NCBI RefSeq assembly: GCF_015679185.1
Contig: NZ_CP064939.1
Coordinates: 3,472,001 to 3,536,000, forward strand
Source: Pedobacter endophyticus
GTDB lineage: Bacteria > Bacteroidota > Bacteroidia > Sphingobacteriales > Sphingobacteriaceae
Length of the DNA stretch: 64,000 nucleotides
Direction: 5' to 3'
Numbering within the stretch: position 1 is the stretch's first letter; the number at the start of each line of letters is the position of its first letter. The notes under the pieces are model-generated. The model was given only the letters and a program-made list of their open reading frames with translations. It made no database searches and was not told the origin of the DNA. Both the position numbers and the translations under genes were made by a program. Positions 44,391-53,801 of the stretch are shown here, in pieces.

Positions 44391-45323
44391 CTAAGCTTTT
44401 GCAGCATTCTTCTGACTCAATTGCATGGCCATCATTTCCTTCATGGTTTTGTTCATGCCTTCGGTGCTGCCATCCAAAAAGATTACATTGCCCTCGCTGT
44501 ATTCTGCGAACTGTTTAATCGCTTCGGTCCACATCGTGAAAAGAATTACCGACGTATCCAGGTTGGCCTGTTGCATTTCGTGTGCGGCATTCGTCATCCC
44601 TTTTGCCACTTCTTCCCTGAAAAGCGCAATTCCCTGTCCACGCAACTGTGCTGCCTCACGTTCGGCCGTTGCTGCAATTTTAATTGCATTGCCGTCAGCC
44701 TCGGCACCTTTTGTTTTCGTAATCAATAGCGCTTGCCCCTCATTTTCAGCTGCCGCCTTTAAGTTGTTCGAAGCCACCACGCGACTCATTGAGCGCATAA
44801 TCTCTTCATCGAAAGTAATGTCGTTGAGTTGAAGATCTTGCAAGTGATAACCCCATCCATCCAGAACCTGATCGATTTGTTCCTTAACATGAAGCACGAT
44901 TTCCTTGCGCTGTGCCAAAACGTTGGCTTGCTTTTGTGTAGCCACGTACGCACGAATAGAACCCTCGATGGTTCTGATTAAAGCCTGCATCAAATTGGTT
45001 GAATCAACAAATTTAAAAGCAACGTTCTTAATGGTTTCCTCATCCTGATTGATAACCGAATAAAGCAACATCGCCTTAAAATAGACGTTCGCCTGATCTT
45101 GGGTTACCGCCTGAAACGATAATTCTACCGAGCGGTTCTGAATGGAAATTCGAGAATAGATTTGCTCAATTAAAGGTATTTTTAAACTTAAGCCCGGGCG
45201 TAGTAAGCGTTGATACTTACCAAAAACGGTTACTACGGCTATTGTTCCTTGTTTTACGGTAACAAAAGAACTTAAAAGGATAACGAGTCCGAAAAAAGCG
45301 AGGATGTAGAGAGTGATTTGCAT
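44391..45323 (-). CDS. SPFH/slipin-family (stomatin-like) membrane protein
   Basis: A 310-residue protein with an N-terminal membrane helix (about 2-22), an SPFH/PHB domain (about 25-185, TIAVVTVFGKYQRLLRPGLSLKIPLIE) and a helical coiled-coil tail rich in Ala, Glu and Lys (LKAAAENEGQALLITKTKGAEADGNAIK). It forms ring-shaped oligomers in membranes. Slipins are often paired with an NfeD protein, which is absent here. A detached role in membrane organisation or protease modulation is likely. Confidence 0.87.
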   Translation of the reverse strand: MQITLYILAFFGLVILLSSFVTVKQGTIAVVTVFGKYQRLLRPGLSLKIPLIEQIYSRISIQNRSVELSFQAVTQDQANVYFKAMLLYSVINQDEETIKNVAFKFVDSTNLMQALIRTIEGSIRAYVATQKQANVLAQRKEIVLHVKEQIDQVLDGWGYHLQDLQLNDITFDEEIMRSMSRVVASNNLKAAAENEGQALLITKTKGAEADGNAIKIAATAEREAAQLRGQGIALFREEVAKGMTNAAHEMQQANLDTSVILFTMWTEAIKQFAEYSEGNVIFLDGSTEGMNKTMKEMMAMQLSQKNAAKA

Positions 45324-45437
45324 AATTGTTTTTTCGATGAAGTTATGAAAAAATTAATGCAAAAGCTGAAGCTAAAAAATGTCATTCGCAAAACAAAAAA
45401 ACTTTTCTTTTGTCTATATGATACTAAAAATTAGATC

Positions 45438-45623
45438 ATGAATGTAAAACGAATCTTTGGAACTATTTTAACCATATTAGGTGTAATCGGATTAATTTAC
45501 GCTGGCTACGGATTTGTGAACCACGCCCAAAATACAAGAGGCCTGTTGGTATATGGAATAATCGGATTGATATTCTTTGTGTCGGGCATAGGCCTGGTTA
45601 AAAACACGAAAGATGAGAGTTAG
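45438..45623 (+). CDS. Small two-helix membrane protein
   Basis: A 61-residue protein with helices about 5-24 (IFGTILTILGVIGLIYAGYG) and 36-55 (LVYGIIGLIFFVSGIGLV), ending KNTKDES. It resembles short membrane proteins frequent in Pedobacter-like genomes. The function is not known. A degenerate copy of its last codons lies at about 45853-45902. It converges on the small gene at 45631-45801. Confidence 0.7.
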   Translation: MNVKRIFGTILTILGVIGLIYAGYGFVNHAQNTRGLLVYGIIGLIFFVSGIGLVKNTKDES

Positions 45624-45630
45624 TGAATAA

Positions 45631-45801
45631 TCAAAACTTTGGTTGTTCTCTTGACTTGCCTTTTACTGCATCGAGAAAAATTGATGTCATGGCAACCGCT
45701 AATAAATAATTATAACAGGCTCCCGTCATTGACATTGCTTTTGTTCCCAGGTAACACAGGAGGCAAAGTATTCCTATGATTTTATAAAAGGATAGTTTCA
45801 T
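45631..45801 (-). CDS. Small hydrophobic protein (56 residues)
   Basis: The frame starts MKLSFYKIIGILCLLCYLG and ends VKGKSREQPKF. It has a hydrophobic segment at about 6-18 and another at 30-45, and four cysteines or so in the first half. It is too short for usual gene calls but has a plausible start, good hydrophobic periodicity and the gap to itself. It converges on the gene at 45438-45623, with stops 7 bases apart. I do not recognise a family. Confidence 0.45.
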   Translation of the reverse strand: MKLSFYKIIGILCLLCYLGTKAMSMTGACYNYLLAVAMTSIFLDAVKGKSREQPKF

Positions 45802-45852
45802 CTTGTATGTTTAAATAAATTTATATTCCTTGATGCTTAAGGTCCGTTTTGT

Positions 45853-45902
45853 TCGTATCAGGAATTGGTACGGTTAAGAATACTAGAAAATGAGAGTTAG
45901 TA
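45853..45902 (+). pseudogene. Decayed duplicate of the 45438 gene's 3' end
   Basis: A stretch containing ggttaagaatactagaaaat and gagagttagtaaa aligns with the final 50 bases of the small membrane gene (45575-45628), with roughly one difference every five bases and single-base indels. No start or membrane segment remains. It looks like a relic of a tandem duplication. Confidence 0.5.
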
Positions 45903-45918
45903 AACATGGCATCAGCGA

Positions 45919-46056
45919 CTAATTGACAAAAAAAATATCACTTTCCGTAAGTTCTGAGGGCTTTCCATCAGGTTGAATTTTTCCATTCTCGATAGTATAG
46001 AGGCTATCCTCTTTTTTGCGGTTTAAATTTTACGGGGCACCACCTATATTAGCCAT
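45919..46056 (-). pseudogene. Possible small gene with an in-frame stop
   Basis: From an ATG at 46056 the frame reads MANIGGAP, then TAA, then continues NLNRKKEDSLYTIENGKI to a TAG at 45919. In all there are 46 codons, with one internal stop at codon 9. The second part has a normal protein-like composition (YTIENGKIQPDGKPSELTES), and the ATG has an A-rich region before it. It may be a broken small protein or a chance frame. I do not recognise a family. Confidence 0.3.
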
Positions 46057-46519
46057 ATCATTTTTAAGGTTTTAAAGTGCTTGAAAAATTAAGCTCTATA
46101 TTCCTTTCCATTGCAGCAATATATTCATTCAATGACAAAAACCTGAGAGTTTAAAAGTAACTCTGTTTAATCAACTTAGAGCAATTTTTACAAAATTGGG
46201 CATATTGTGAATGTGATGAACTAACTTTATTGAAATATTGGTTAAGCATGCCTCAAATCAGTTTTAAGCCAATTTGCAAAAAGCAAAATTGAAAGAGCAT
46301 TAACGCACCTTTTTGCTTTGACTTTAAACTTGCTTAGCTAAAGGCTGACTGTTTCAATTTCTTTCTAAAAACCTATTTGCTTTCCAAGTGCATGTAGAGT
46401 AATTTTCTTTAGACTCTTTATTTTAGTTTAAAGCAACCATCCCTTTTGTGTACTTTTATTCGTTAGACAGCTTAAGGTCTAGTTGGTAGGCAACTATTCT
46501 TTAAAGAACGCAAATATCT
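46057..46519. other. Gene-free AT-rich stretch before the fkbM end of the operon
   Basis: About 460 bases with no credible reading frame, no class 1-5 repeat modules and no clear hairpin. It separates the decayed small genes from the minus-strand biosynthetic operon, whose last gene ends at 46520. No terminator stem was recognised. Confidence 0.5.
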
Positions 46520-47326
46520 TTAATCATTAGTTTCCGACAAAATATGTTCAGGAATCAACTTTGATTTTAAATAAAGAACATTTGCTATCGCTGGCCCGGC
46601 CGAATAGCTAAGGATTGGGGTGAAACCATGTTCGTTGAGATAGCTGTCAAAATCATATCTTGTTGGAATATCCTCATATCGCATTTCCGTATTTGCTTCA
46701 AGATCAATTAGTAAAATTGACTTTAGAAACCTCTCTCCGCCTTTTAGAGCCTTTAATTCTGATCCTTGAATATTCATTCTCAGGTAGCTAAAATCTTTAT
46801 TCGTCCAGCTATTAGGTAACTCGTCAATAAGTTGATCCAAAGTTTTACAGGGTACAGACAGCTCGCCATAAGCTAAAGAATCCAAAATGTCAGAAAATTG
46901 ACCTTTAACTGGTTTTGTCAGAGAAGAAAGTGAACTTATTTCGGTACGGTATATTTTGGCTAAGCCCGATTCATCAGAGATGGCGCAATTTACTCCATGG
47001 GCTTTCATTCGAATTTCTTCTCCAAGAAAGCTCGATAAACTAATAAAAGTACTATTGTAATCGTCAATTCTCGTTTGCATTATTTTGAATTCTTCCGGCA
47101 AGGGTTCAACCATAACTACGTTCCGAAATCCAAGAGCAGCGTACATCGGTAATTCCTCTCCTATATGTCCTCCCAAATGTATAACCCCAGATCTGGAAAT
47201 ATTAAACTTCTCCAGCAATATTTGATATCCATATAGCAACGGGTCTAAATTGGCTTTTGCATTTCTTTTAGTAGCTAATTGCATCAGGTTTGCTGGGATA
47301 ATTTTATAAGAGTTTTCTGGTTTCAT
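46520..47326 (-). CDS. FkbM-family methyltransferase
   Basis: A 268-residue Rossmann methyltransferase. SAM motif I is VIHLGGHIGEELP (48-60), with VVMVEPLPEEF (70-80) carrying the acidic ribose-binding residue. IYRTEISSLSSL and the C-terminal LRMNIQGSELKALKGGERFL are the FkbM family signature. FkbM enzymes O-methylate sugars, acids or natural-product hydroxyls. As last gene of the minus-strand operon, 32 bases after the PaiB-like gene, it could cap a hydroxyl or carboxyl of the proposed product. Confidence 0.85.
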   Translation of the reverse strand: MKPENSYKIIPANLMQLATKRNAKANLDPLLYGYQILLEKFNISRSGVIHLGGHIGEELPMYAALGFRNVVMVEPLPEEFKIMQTRIDDYNSTFISLSSFLGEEIRMKAHGVNCAISDESGLAKIYRTEISSLSSLTKPVKGQFSDILDSLAYGELSVPCKTLDQLIDELPNSWTNKDFSYLRMNIQGSELKALKGGERFLKSILLIDLEANTEMRYEDIPTRYDFDSYLNEHGFTPILSYSAGPAIANVLYLKSKLIPEHILSETND

Positions 47327-47358
47327 AATTATTTAAATTTACAGATGTACTTAAGGAA

Positions 47359-47979
47359 CTAACTTTTCTTCTTCAAATTTGAAGTCATGTATTCCGCAGT
47401 GATTCTATCCTGACTGTTTTCACTTTTGCTCAGCGTGTTGATGATCCGTTTCTGTTCATCAATCGTCTTGTTCTGACTCATTTTTTGACTGGCCTGCAGC
47501 TCTGTTACCGTTATAGTAAACGGTACAATCCCATTTAACATCTTGTCTTTAAAGCTATCAGATAACGAATCCCATTGCGGTCTATAACCGGGCTCGTAAG
47601 TTAAAATCATGTCTTCCAGCGACCGAATTGCATCCGAATGATCTTGCACCACAATACAGTTTCCATAAGCATGCACAGCATAGTAATTCCATGTCGGAAC
47701 ACTTTCCGTCTTATCATAATGTTTCGGGGAAATATAAGCATGTGGCTCACTGAAAATAACTAGTACAGTTTGTCCCTCAATATTTTTCGCTTGTTGATTA
47801 GCCTTTGCAAAATGTGCATGCAATGTAACGACCTCATTTTCGTAAGTAATTGTAAATGGCAAATGTGTAGCCTGTGGAATCTGATCAATCGTTGAAACAA
47901 TTGTAGCAAAACTAAATCTTTTCATAAAAGATACGAGTTCCTCTTTATCGGATACCTGGTTTAATTTAGAGGTATACAT
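47359..47979 (-). CDS. PaiB-like FMN-binding protein
   Basis: A 206-residue split-barrel protein of the PaiB/FMN-binding family. PQATHLPFTI near 35-44 and HAHFAKANQQAKNI near 54-67 are conserved blocks, and WNYYAVHAYGNCIVVQD near 101-117 is the signature of PaiB. Family members are often called negative transcriptional regulators, but the fold is that of a flavin-binding oxidoreductase. In this operon a redox or tailoring role is as likely as regulation. It lies 12 bases after the beta-hydroxylase gene. Confidence 0.8.
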   Translation of the reverse strand: MYTSKLNQVSDKEELVSFMKRFSFATIVSTIDQIPQATHLPFTITYENEVVTLHAHFAKANQQAKNIEGQTVLVIFSEPHAYISPKHYDKTESVPTWNYYAVHAYGNCIVVQDHSDAIRSLEDMILTYEPGYRPQWDSLSDSFKDKMLNGIVPFTITVTELQASQKMSQNKTIDEQKRIINTLSKSENSQDRITAEYMTSNLKKKS

Positions 47980-47991
47980 TAGTTTAATAAT

Positions 47992-48849
47992 TTAGATAAG
48001 TTCAACATCAATACAAGTACCAGCAATATTTAGCGCCAAAGATTTAACAGTATTTTCACGAGAAAAAACGTAATCTACATACGCTTCCATAGGGAGCCCT
48101 ACCAGTGAAATCTTGTCTTCAGTAAGCGCCAGTGCTTTTAATAAAGGCTGGTCATTCACCAGCACACATAATTCTGCATCTATTAACCTGACACTTCCCT
48201 TTAAACTTTCGTTCAAGTCCAAAAAGCCCATCCCTGGTAAAGAAAAGCCTTTGGGAAGCAAAAAATTACAGTTGAAACGAGATAGTGTCTTTGTATCTAT
48301 TTCCACATGGTCATCTAATTTAGCAGCGGCAATCAGCGCCAAAGGAATAGAATCTAGAGGAAACAATTTCAGTAGATCCTTGGTTACTGTAACATCAATC
48401 ACCAGATGCACCCTGGTTTGCTGGCTCTTGTTTACACCATGATGAGGTTTAGAAAAATCACCAAACCATAATTCACCAGGTTGCCAGTTACAACGTAAAT
48501 CATCAAGAAAAAACTCAACATTCTGGTTAGTAAAAACCGGAATATGCAACCGAACTATCCGGTCTGATAGAAACGAATCGCTATGTTCTTTGATGATACC
48601 ATCTGGTTCAAGCATCATAAAACGAACAAGTCTTAGCCTGAGCTTCATTGCTTTTAATTCGTCCAATAACTCATCCGTTTGGGGTAAGCTTTCACGTTCT
48701 TCATTACCTAATGAGTATATTGGAATCGTATTCCAATTAAAATTTCCCTCGCCTGGATATCCCGCTGGAGCACTTTCAATGTTCTTAATACCATTGTAAA
48801 CGCGAGTGAGCATCTCGACCGAAAAAGTTTTATTTAATCTTAAATTCAT
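47992..48849 (-). CDS. Aspartyl/asparaginyl beta-hydroxylase family protein (Fe/2-oxoglutarate)
   Basis: A 285-residue protein whose first 160 residues form the Asp/Asn beta-hydroxylase jelly roll. H89 and D91 in KEHSDS form the HxD metal pair, and HHGVNKSQQTRVHLVIDV supplies the distal metal His (136 or 137) and the 2-oxoglutarate-binding Arg146. Related domains hydroxylate free or carrier-bound aspartate in siderophore pathways, making an iron-binding beta-hydroxyaspartate. Residues 165-285 are unrecognised. Its presence beside an exporter and a TonB receptor is one reason to suspect a metallophore. Confidence 0.85.
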   Translation of the reverse strand: MNLRLNKTFSVEMLTRVYNGIKNIESAPAGYPGEGNFNWNTIPIYSLGNEERESLPQTDELLDELKAMKLRLRLVRFMMLEPDGIIKEHSDSFLSDRIVRLHIPVFTNQNVEFFLDDLRCNWQPGELWFGDFSKPHHGVNKSQQTRVHLVIDVTVTKDLLKLFPLDSIPLALIAAAKLDDHVEIDTKTLSRFNCNFLLPKGFSLPGMGFLDLNESLKGSVRLIDAELCVLVNDQPLLKALALTEDKISLVGLPMEAYVDYVFSRENTVKSLALNIAGTCIDVELI

Positions 48850-48865
48850 AATAATAAGTTATATG

Positions 48866-50287
48866 CTATGTTTGTATAATTAAATTATCATTTATAAATG
48901 CCTCAACTACTTGTTCAAAATTTGGATTGACAGATAAACCGGCCTTCAATGCTACTTGGTGAGAAATTCTTTTATAAGCCCAAATCGTTTTCTGAATTGA
49001 GGCTTTCATTTCATTAATGCTGCTGTGCGGATAAATACCACTTGCAATCATCGCGGCGATATCAATTTGACTTGTAATTGGTTCGCCAGCATAAGTCTTG
49101 AGGTCATTTAGCCAATCGATCATTTCGCTTAGCCTTTTTTTGATATTGTTATCCAATATAAAAATGGCATAATAAAAGTCATTTCTAATCAATTTTACCA
49201 TCATTTTATAACAGTACTGCCAAAACTGATTATAGTTGTTATAGAACATGTCATTATACGCTTCACTTTTATAAAATTCTAAGTTAGCATTGAGCAGAGC
49301 AGGTAAGTTATGCTGTTTAGAGCAATTGATTTTACATTCAGAACATTGCGGTTTTTTAATACTTTTACTTATCAGGGTTTCCAAATCACTATTGATTTTA
49401 AAGCCTTTCGACAAAGCGATTGGATGGGATAATTGTTGGTAAACCAAAATTGACTGATCAATAGCATTAGTCATACGGGGGAAATCCTGATGAGGAAATA
49501 TACTATATAACTGTTGAATAATCGATTCATCACACCAATCATATATCTTCGCTCCTTTATAAAACACGTCCAGATCTTTATTATTTGGATCCAGCAATGT
49601 ATGCCAGTATACCATTTGAATCAGCGATTTTTTGATTTCATGATCATGGACATTTAATGCCTGAAAATAGTGTCCTCTTTCTAACTCAAGATTCATCTTG
49701 CAACAGGATTGCCAGAACTGGTTATAATTCCGCTCAAAAGTATTTTCATTAATCAGATTATTGCGTTCTTGATAAAGCTCATGTTTATATGCATCAAAAA
49801 TTCTTTCAATTAGACTTTTGATATTCACTTGATCGTAGAGTATTTGATATCCTCTTTTTAGATAATAATGGAAAGTATATAGTTTTTTATCCACGCTTTC
49901 CAATAACTTTTTTGGAATAACAGTTGATAAACCGACTTTCTTCAGCCATAAGAAATACTTTGCCGTCCGAAATTCACTAATATCTACCGTGATAATATCT
50001 AGACTAAACTCATTTTCGAGTACAATTCTGTTAAACAGAATTTGATCCATCAGCTCTTCCACAATTACCCTGGAAAGTATATTTCCGAAACTTTCTAAAA
50101 GCCATTGGTTTTGGTTTTTATCAAGATAACGAGCTCTATCAGTAGTGAAAATGAAAATATCCAAATCGGAGTTCTCATCAACTTTTTTTCTATTAGTCGA
50201 TCCAAAAGATACAATTGCCTTTATATCAGCATTATTCTCGGCCAGATCTATTGTTGCGGTTATGGCTTCGGTTAATCTGCTTTTCAT
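48866..50287 (-). CDS. AadK-like nucleotidyltransferase with duplicated C-terminal domain
   Basis: A 473-residue protein. Residues 20-105 form a nucleotidyltransferase fold: SFGSTNRKKVDENSDLDIFIF gives Gly29-Ser30 and the metal Asp41/Asp43, with a third acid near 97-102. This resembles aminoglycoside 6-adenylyltransferase. Residues 188-305 and 351-462 are two copies of the same helical domain (NYNQFWQSCCKM against NYNQFWQYCYKM), joined by a linker with CSECKINC (Cys315, 318, 322), a possible metal site. Typical AadK proteins are about 290 residues with one such domain. It may adenylate a pathway intermediate or give self-resistance. It starts 1 base after the receptor stop. Confidence 0.78.
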   Translation of the reverse strand: MKSRLTEAITATIDLAENNADIKAIVSFGSTNRKKVDENSDLDIFIFTTDRARYLDKNQNQWLLESFGNILSRVIVEELMDQILFNRIVLENEFSLDIITVDISEFRTAKYFLWLKKVGLSTVIPKKLLESVDKKLYTFHYYLKRGYQILYDQVNIKSLIERIFDAYKHELYQERNNLINENTFERNYNQFWQSCCKMNLELERGHYFQALNVHDHEIKKSLIQMVYWHTLLDPNNKDLDVFYKGAKIYDWCDESIIQQLYSIFPHQDFPRMTNAIDQSILVYQQLSHPIALSKGFKINSDLETLISKSIKKPQCSECKINCSKQHNLPALLNANLEFYKSEAYNDMFYNNYNQFWQYCYKMMVKLIRNDFYYAIFILDNNIKKRLSEMIDWLNDLKTYAGEPITSQIDIAAMIASGIYPHSSINEMKASIQKTIWAYKRISHQVALKAGLSVNPNFEQVVEAFINDNLIIQT

Positions 50288-50288
50288 G

Positions 50289-52712
50289 TTATTTAATTAC
50301 ACGTTCTTCTATCTCGTCAATAGCCTTGTTAATTTTTCGTTGCACTTCCAGTTTGATATTTCCGAAAGTATGGGTGTAAGTTAGCCTGACTATTCTTGAC
50401 TCATACCTATAATCGGTTAAAGCAGAAAAATTCGGATTCCCTTCATTTATTGATGTTACATGATAACGGTCTGAAAGAATATTGCTGATACTAAGTTGCA
50501 AACGATCATTTGAAGCCAACCATTTTTTATCAATTGACACATCAATTTTATTGGAAGGACTTGTCCTTGAAGCACCTGTGAGTCTGGCAGACTGGTAGGA
50601 ACCAAATACCTGAATATAGTATTGTTTTGACAGCATGAAATTCTGAGTGCTTTTAATTCTATAGTATGAATCTGATAAGCGTCCTCTGCTTAAAAGCTGA
50701 GTAGATTGTAATACACCCTGTAAGGAATTATCGATCTGCCACCAATCAGACAGCCTCACAGGTATATACAACAATGCTGAATATATTTTATTATTTTTAA
50801 GGTTGATTGGCATAAAAACCTGCCTGTTATCCTCAGAGAGAACAGGTTGAAATCTAAATATCGGATCAATTGTATTTATGAATTCAGTAGTGATCGAGTA
50901 TCTTTTAAAATTGTACGTCAACGTATATACATCACTTAATGAAGGCTTCAGGGATATATTTCCATTATAAAGGGTTGTAGGATCTAAAAACAAAATGAAC
51001 GGAGCAAGATCGTTATAAGTCGGCCTGCTGATTCTTTTGCCATACGATAACAACAAAGTGCTGTTAGCATTCAATGTCCTTGACAAAAACAAGGTCGGAA
51101 ATACCCTTCCCAAATTTCGGTTCACAACTTGTTTTTGTTCAATAATAGTTAAATGAGTATCCGAATTTTCATAACGCAATCCAACGTTCATAGTTGTGTT
51201 TTTATTAATATTCCATTTCGCTGAACCATAAAAGGCATGAATAATTTCATTCAAATGAGAGCGTCCACTCATCGCTGGGTCAGGCACGTATTCCTGACCG
51301 AGTAATCGTGCCACACTAACGAGATTATCCAATGAGGTAAGGGTAACTTTATATCCCGCTTCCAGTTTCATATTTTTATTGACCTGAACACCATAGTCGG
51401 TCCTTGCTGCCCAAATATTTACAGGCGTTCTCTTCTCAGAAGTAAAAACGTCCTTTAGAATCTCCTTATTTGCAGCATCAGCATAGGTGTTCTCATAGAA
51501 ATTGGGGTTTTTATTATAAAAATACAAATAGTCCAGATCGACATCCAGATTTGATTTTTTATCGATTTTATACGCTAAATTTACATTACCAGTAAACAAA
51601 GTTTTCTTGCTGTTTTCTGAATTAAAAATGCCTAAATTCACGATGGAATCAGGTCGATAATAGATATTCCCTCTACTCTTTACATGCTGATCCCATGTAT
51701 TCAGAAGCCCATAAATGCTACTTCCTAAAGTTGTTTTATCATTTAAACTGAAATCCAGACCAAGTCTTCCAGAATAGTTAGCACTTGTAGGAAATCTGCT
51801 TGAAACGATTGCGCTTGAATAATTACTTGCATTCGTGGTGATTGTTTTATAATTCTCAAAACGCCTATAGGAACGGTCCCGATTATAAGATAAGTCGCCA
51901 AAAAAATTGAGTGCTTTTTTTCTTGTATTCCAGTTTACTGCCAACCGCTGCTTGTCAAAATCACCAAAGCCTAATGCCGTAGTATATGCACCATTAGTAC
52001 CATCGGTAGTCCTTTTGTTCAGCAGAATATTGATCAGCCCACCTGCATTTCCAGCTTCATATTTTGCAGGTGGATTGGTAATCAACTCAATCTGCTTAAT
52101 GTTTCCAGCCTCCATTGTATTCAGCATCTGTATCAGTGAGCTTAAAGGGATATTGACAATTTTTCCTTCCAGCATAATTCCAACCTCTTCTTTTCCATTC
52201 AACGAAAGGGAAGAAGTTTGACGATCAACCTTTACCCCAGGTAGCTTTTCTAAAACCTCAAGGACACTTCCGGAAACTAATGTATTTTGATTACCAATAT
52301 TGACGGCTACGCGATCAATTTGTCGTTCATAAAGCGGCCTGTTTGCTTTTATACTTACCTCTTTCAAGTTGACTTCACTAGGTTCCAGGTGAATAGCTGG
52401 AATGATTGTGTTTAATTCTCTAATTGAAACAGGAACCCTGCTATTCTTGTAAGACCATGAAATTAAAGAAACAAAATACTCCCCCATATTATTAACCTGT
52501 AATTTATATTTACCATCCAGCGTAGTCATTGAAGAGGCGACTGTGGAGGAATCTGAGAGCCTGACAACGGAGATTTTTGTATAGGCTACCGGCAGATTTT
52601 TATTATCCAACACTTCACCAGTTATGCTATATTGACCCCGTATATTGCCAAACCAGCAAAGTAGGATAAATGAAATGATCAGAAAAGGTTTTGATAGAAT
52701 TGGGAGCAACAT
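50289..52712 (-). CDS. TonB-dependent outer-membrane receptor
   Basis: An 807-residue protein with a signal peptide (about 1-26) and a carboxypeptidase-like regulatory domain (28-108, ITGEVLDNKNLPVAYTKISV). A plug domain spans about 125-235 (LEKLPGVKVDRQTSSLSLNG, NPPAKYEAGNAGGLINI), followed by a beta-barrel of the OMP_b-brl_3 type. A short charged tail follows the last strand. This is not a SusC-type protein, lacks a SusD neighbour, and lies in the middle of a biosynthetic-type operon, which suits recovery of the operon's own product. The ligand is unknown. Confidence 0.88.
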   Translation of the reverse strand: MLLPILSKPFLIISFILLCWFGNIRGQYSITGEVLDNKNLPVAYTKISVVRLSDSSTVASSMTTLDGKYKLQVNNMGEYFVSLISWSYKNSRVPVSIRELNTIIPAIHLEPSEVNLKEVSIKANRPLYERQIDRVAVNIGNQNTLVSGSVLEVLEKLPGVKVDRQTSSLSLNGKEEVGIMLEGKIVNIPLSSLIQMLNTMEAGNIKQIELITNPPAKYEAGNAGGLINILLNKRTTDGTNGAYTTALGFGDFDKQRLAVNWNTRKKALNFFGDLSYNRDRSYRRFENYKTITTNASNYSSAIVSSRFPTSANYSGRLGLDFSLNDKTTLGSSIYGLLNTWDQHVKSRGNIYYRPDSIVNLGIFNSENSKKTLFTGNVNLAYKIDKKSNLDVDLDYLYFYNKNPNFYENTYADAANKEILKDVFTSEKRTPVNIWAARTDYGVQVNKNMKLEAGYKVTLTSLDNLVSVARLLGQEYVPDPAMSGRSHLNEIIHAFYGSAKWNINKNTTMNVGLRYENSDTHLTIIEQKQVVNRNLGRVFPTLFLSRTLNANSTLLLSYGKRISRPTYNDLAPFILFLDPTTLYNGNISLKPSLSDVYTLTYNFKRYSITTEFINTIDPIFRFQPVLSEDNRQVFMPINLKNNKIYSALLYIPVRLSDWWQIDNSLQGVLQSTQLLSRGRLSDSYYRIKSTQNFMLSKQYYIQVFGSYQSARLTGASRTSPSNKIDVSIDKKWLASNDRLQLSISNILSDRYHVTSINEGNPNFSALTDYRYESRIVRLTYTHTFGNIKLEVQRKINKAIDEIEERVIK

Positions 52713-52742
52713 AAAACTAAAATTAAAGCGTTTGCATTGTAT

Positions 52743-53801
52743 TTATTTTGTGGGTCTAAGAAACTTATTTAAAAGATGTGCAACAGGCTTTTTAAAGATT
52801 GCGGTTAGTACTGGATTTTTAAGAAGCACTGATATATATACATCTTCATGCCCGGCCTGAAACTTATCCTTCATCGATGCAGAGGAAGATCCCATATCAA
52901 TATGGAGACATCTTTGGTCAATGGCAAAACGAATCGATTCAAGCATAATCTGATACCAAAGATTGTGCGTTTTAGTAAACCTGTAATCGAATCCTGTGAA
53001 CAAACATTTCACTTCCCGACTATTGAAGAACATCAGACCGAATGCAGCAATCTTATTTTGTAGGTTATAAGTAATAACCTTAGTTTTGATTTTACTGTCA
53101 CACAGTGCAGAAAATACAGATCGGTTAACCGCTGCTGTTCTGTTTTCTTTAGCTTTCGCATTAGTTTTCTGATATAGAGGATAAATCAGATCGACTAATT
53201 CTGGAGTTAGTTCATAGAGCCCAACACTCACCGCAGAATCTTGCTTACATTTCATTACACTTCTAAAATAATTACGTTTTTTTGAGGGTAATGCATTGAA
53301 ATAATCTTCAAATGAGGCAAAAGAAGCTATATTCAGATAGCTCTTCACTAATGCATGATGATTTAAAAACCCCATGTCTTGGTTTTTGGCCATCAATGGT
53401 TGATCTGCTGTACCATAAAATTCACGTAAAATAACTACGTAAAATTTATACTGCTTCTTCAAGGTCTGCAGAATTTGCTTTACAAAGGTGCTATAAGAAA
53501 TATGATTTTCACTGTGCCAGAACGCTTTTCCATTTGTTTTAGGAGCTCCAAACATAGCTATGGCGATTGGAAACCCGGCAATTCTGATCTTCAAAATTGA
53601 TATTAAACAAATAAAGATAATCTCCCCTTTTACAGATCCAGTATAGAAAAATGTATTAATATCCTGCTTATTATACAAGTGAAGATAGTCGAGTGTTAAT
53701 GTAAAATTATTCGTTGCCACATGGAGATTCCAACTCTCTGTCTTAGGCTTATCCGCACAAAAAGCAGACAAGCTGTTATTCACAATATTCAACTCTGTCA
53801 T
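52743..53801 (-). CDS. FemAB/GNAT-like acyltransferase
   Basis: A 352-residue protein of the GNAT-fold group that includes FemAB and BioF2-like acyltransferases. SYLNIASFASFEDYFNALPSKKRNYFR near 165-190 and CLHIDMGSSSASMKDKFQAG near 302-321 are the family's two best blocks. FemAB-type enzymes use aminoacyl-tRNA to add residues to peptides and, in some natural products, to make amide bonds without NRPS. Its start overlaps the stop of the ABC transporter gene by 4 bases. Whether it uses tRNA or acyl-CoA cannot be told. Confidence 0.65.
   Translation of the reverse strand: MTELNIVNNSLSAFCADKPKTESWNLHVATNNFTLTLDYLHLYNKQDINTFFYTGSVKGEIIFICLISILKIRIAGFPIAIAMFGAPKTNGKAFWHSENHISYSTFVKQILQTLKKQYKFYVVILREFYGTADQPLMAKNQDMGFLNHHALVKSYLNIASFASFEDYFNALPSKKRNYFRSVMKCKQDSAVSVGLYELTPELVDLIYPLYQKTNAKAKENRTAAVNRSVFSALCDSKIKTKVITYNLQNKIAAFGLMFFNSREVKCLFTGFDYRFTKTHNLWYQIMLESIRFAIDQRCLHIDMGSSSASMKDKFQAGHEDVYISVLLKNPVLTAIFKKPVAHLLNKFLRPTK

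Noticed and set aside
44003-44518. A 171-codon forward frame before the SPFH gene
   Set aside because: It runs across the tandem class 5 array and then antisense to the SPFH gene. Length comes from repeat composition, not from a gene.
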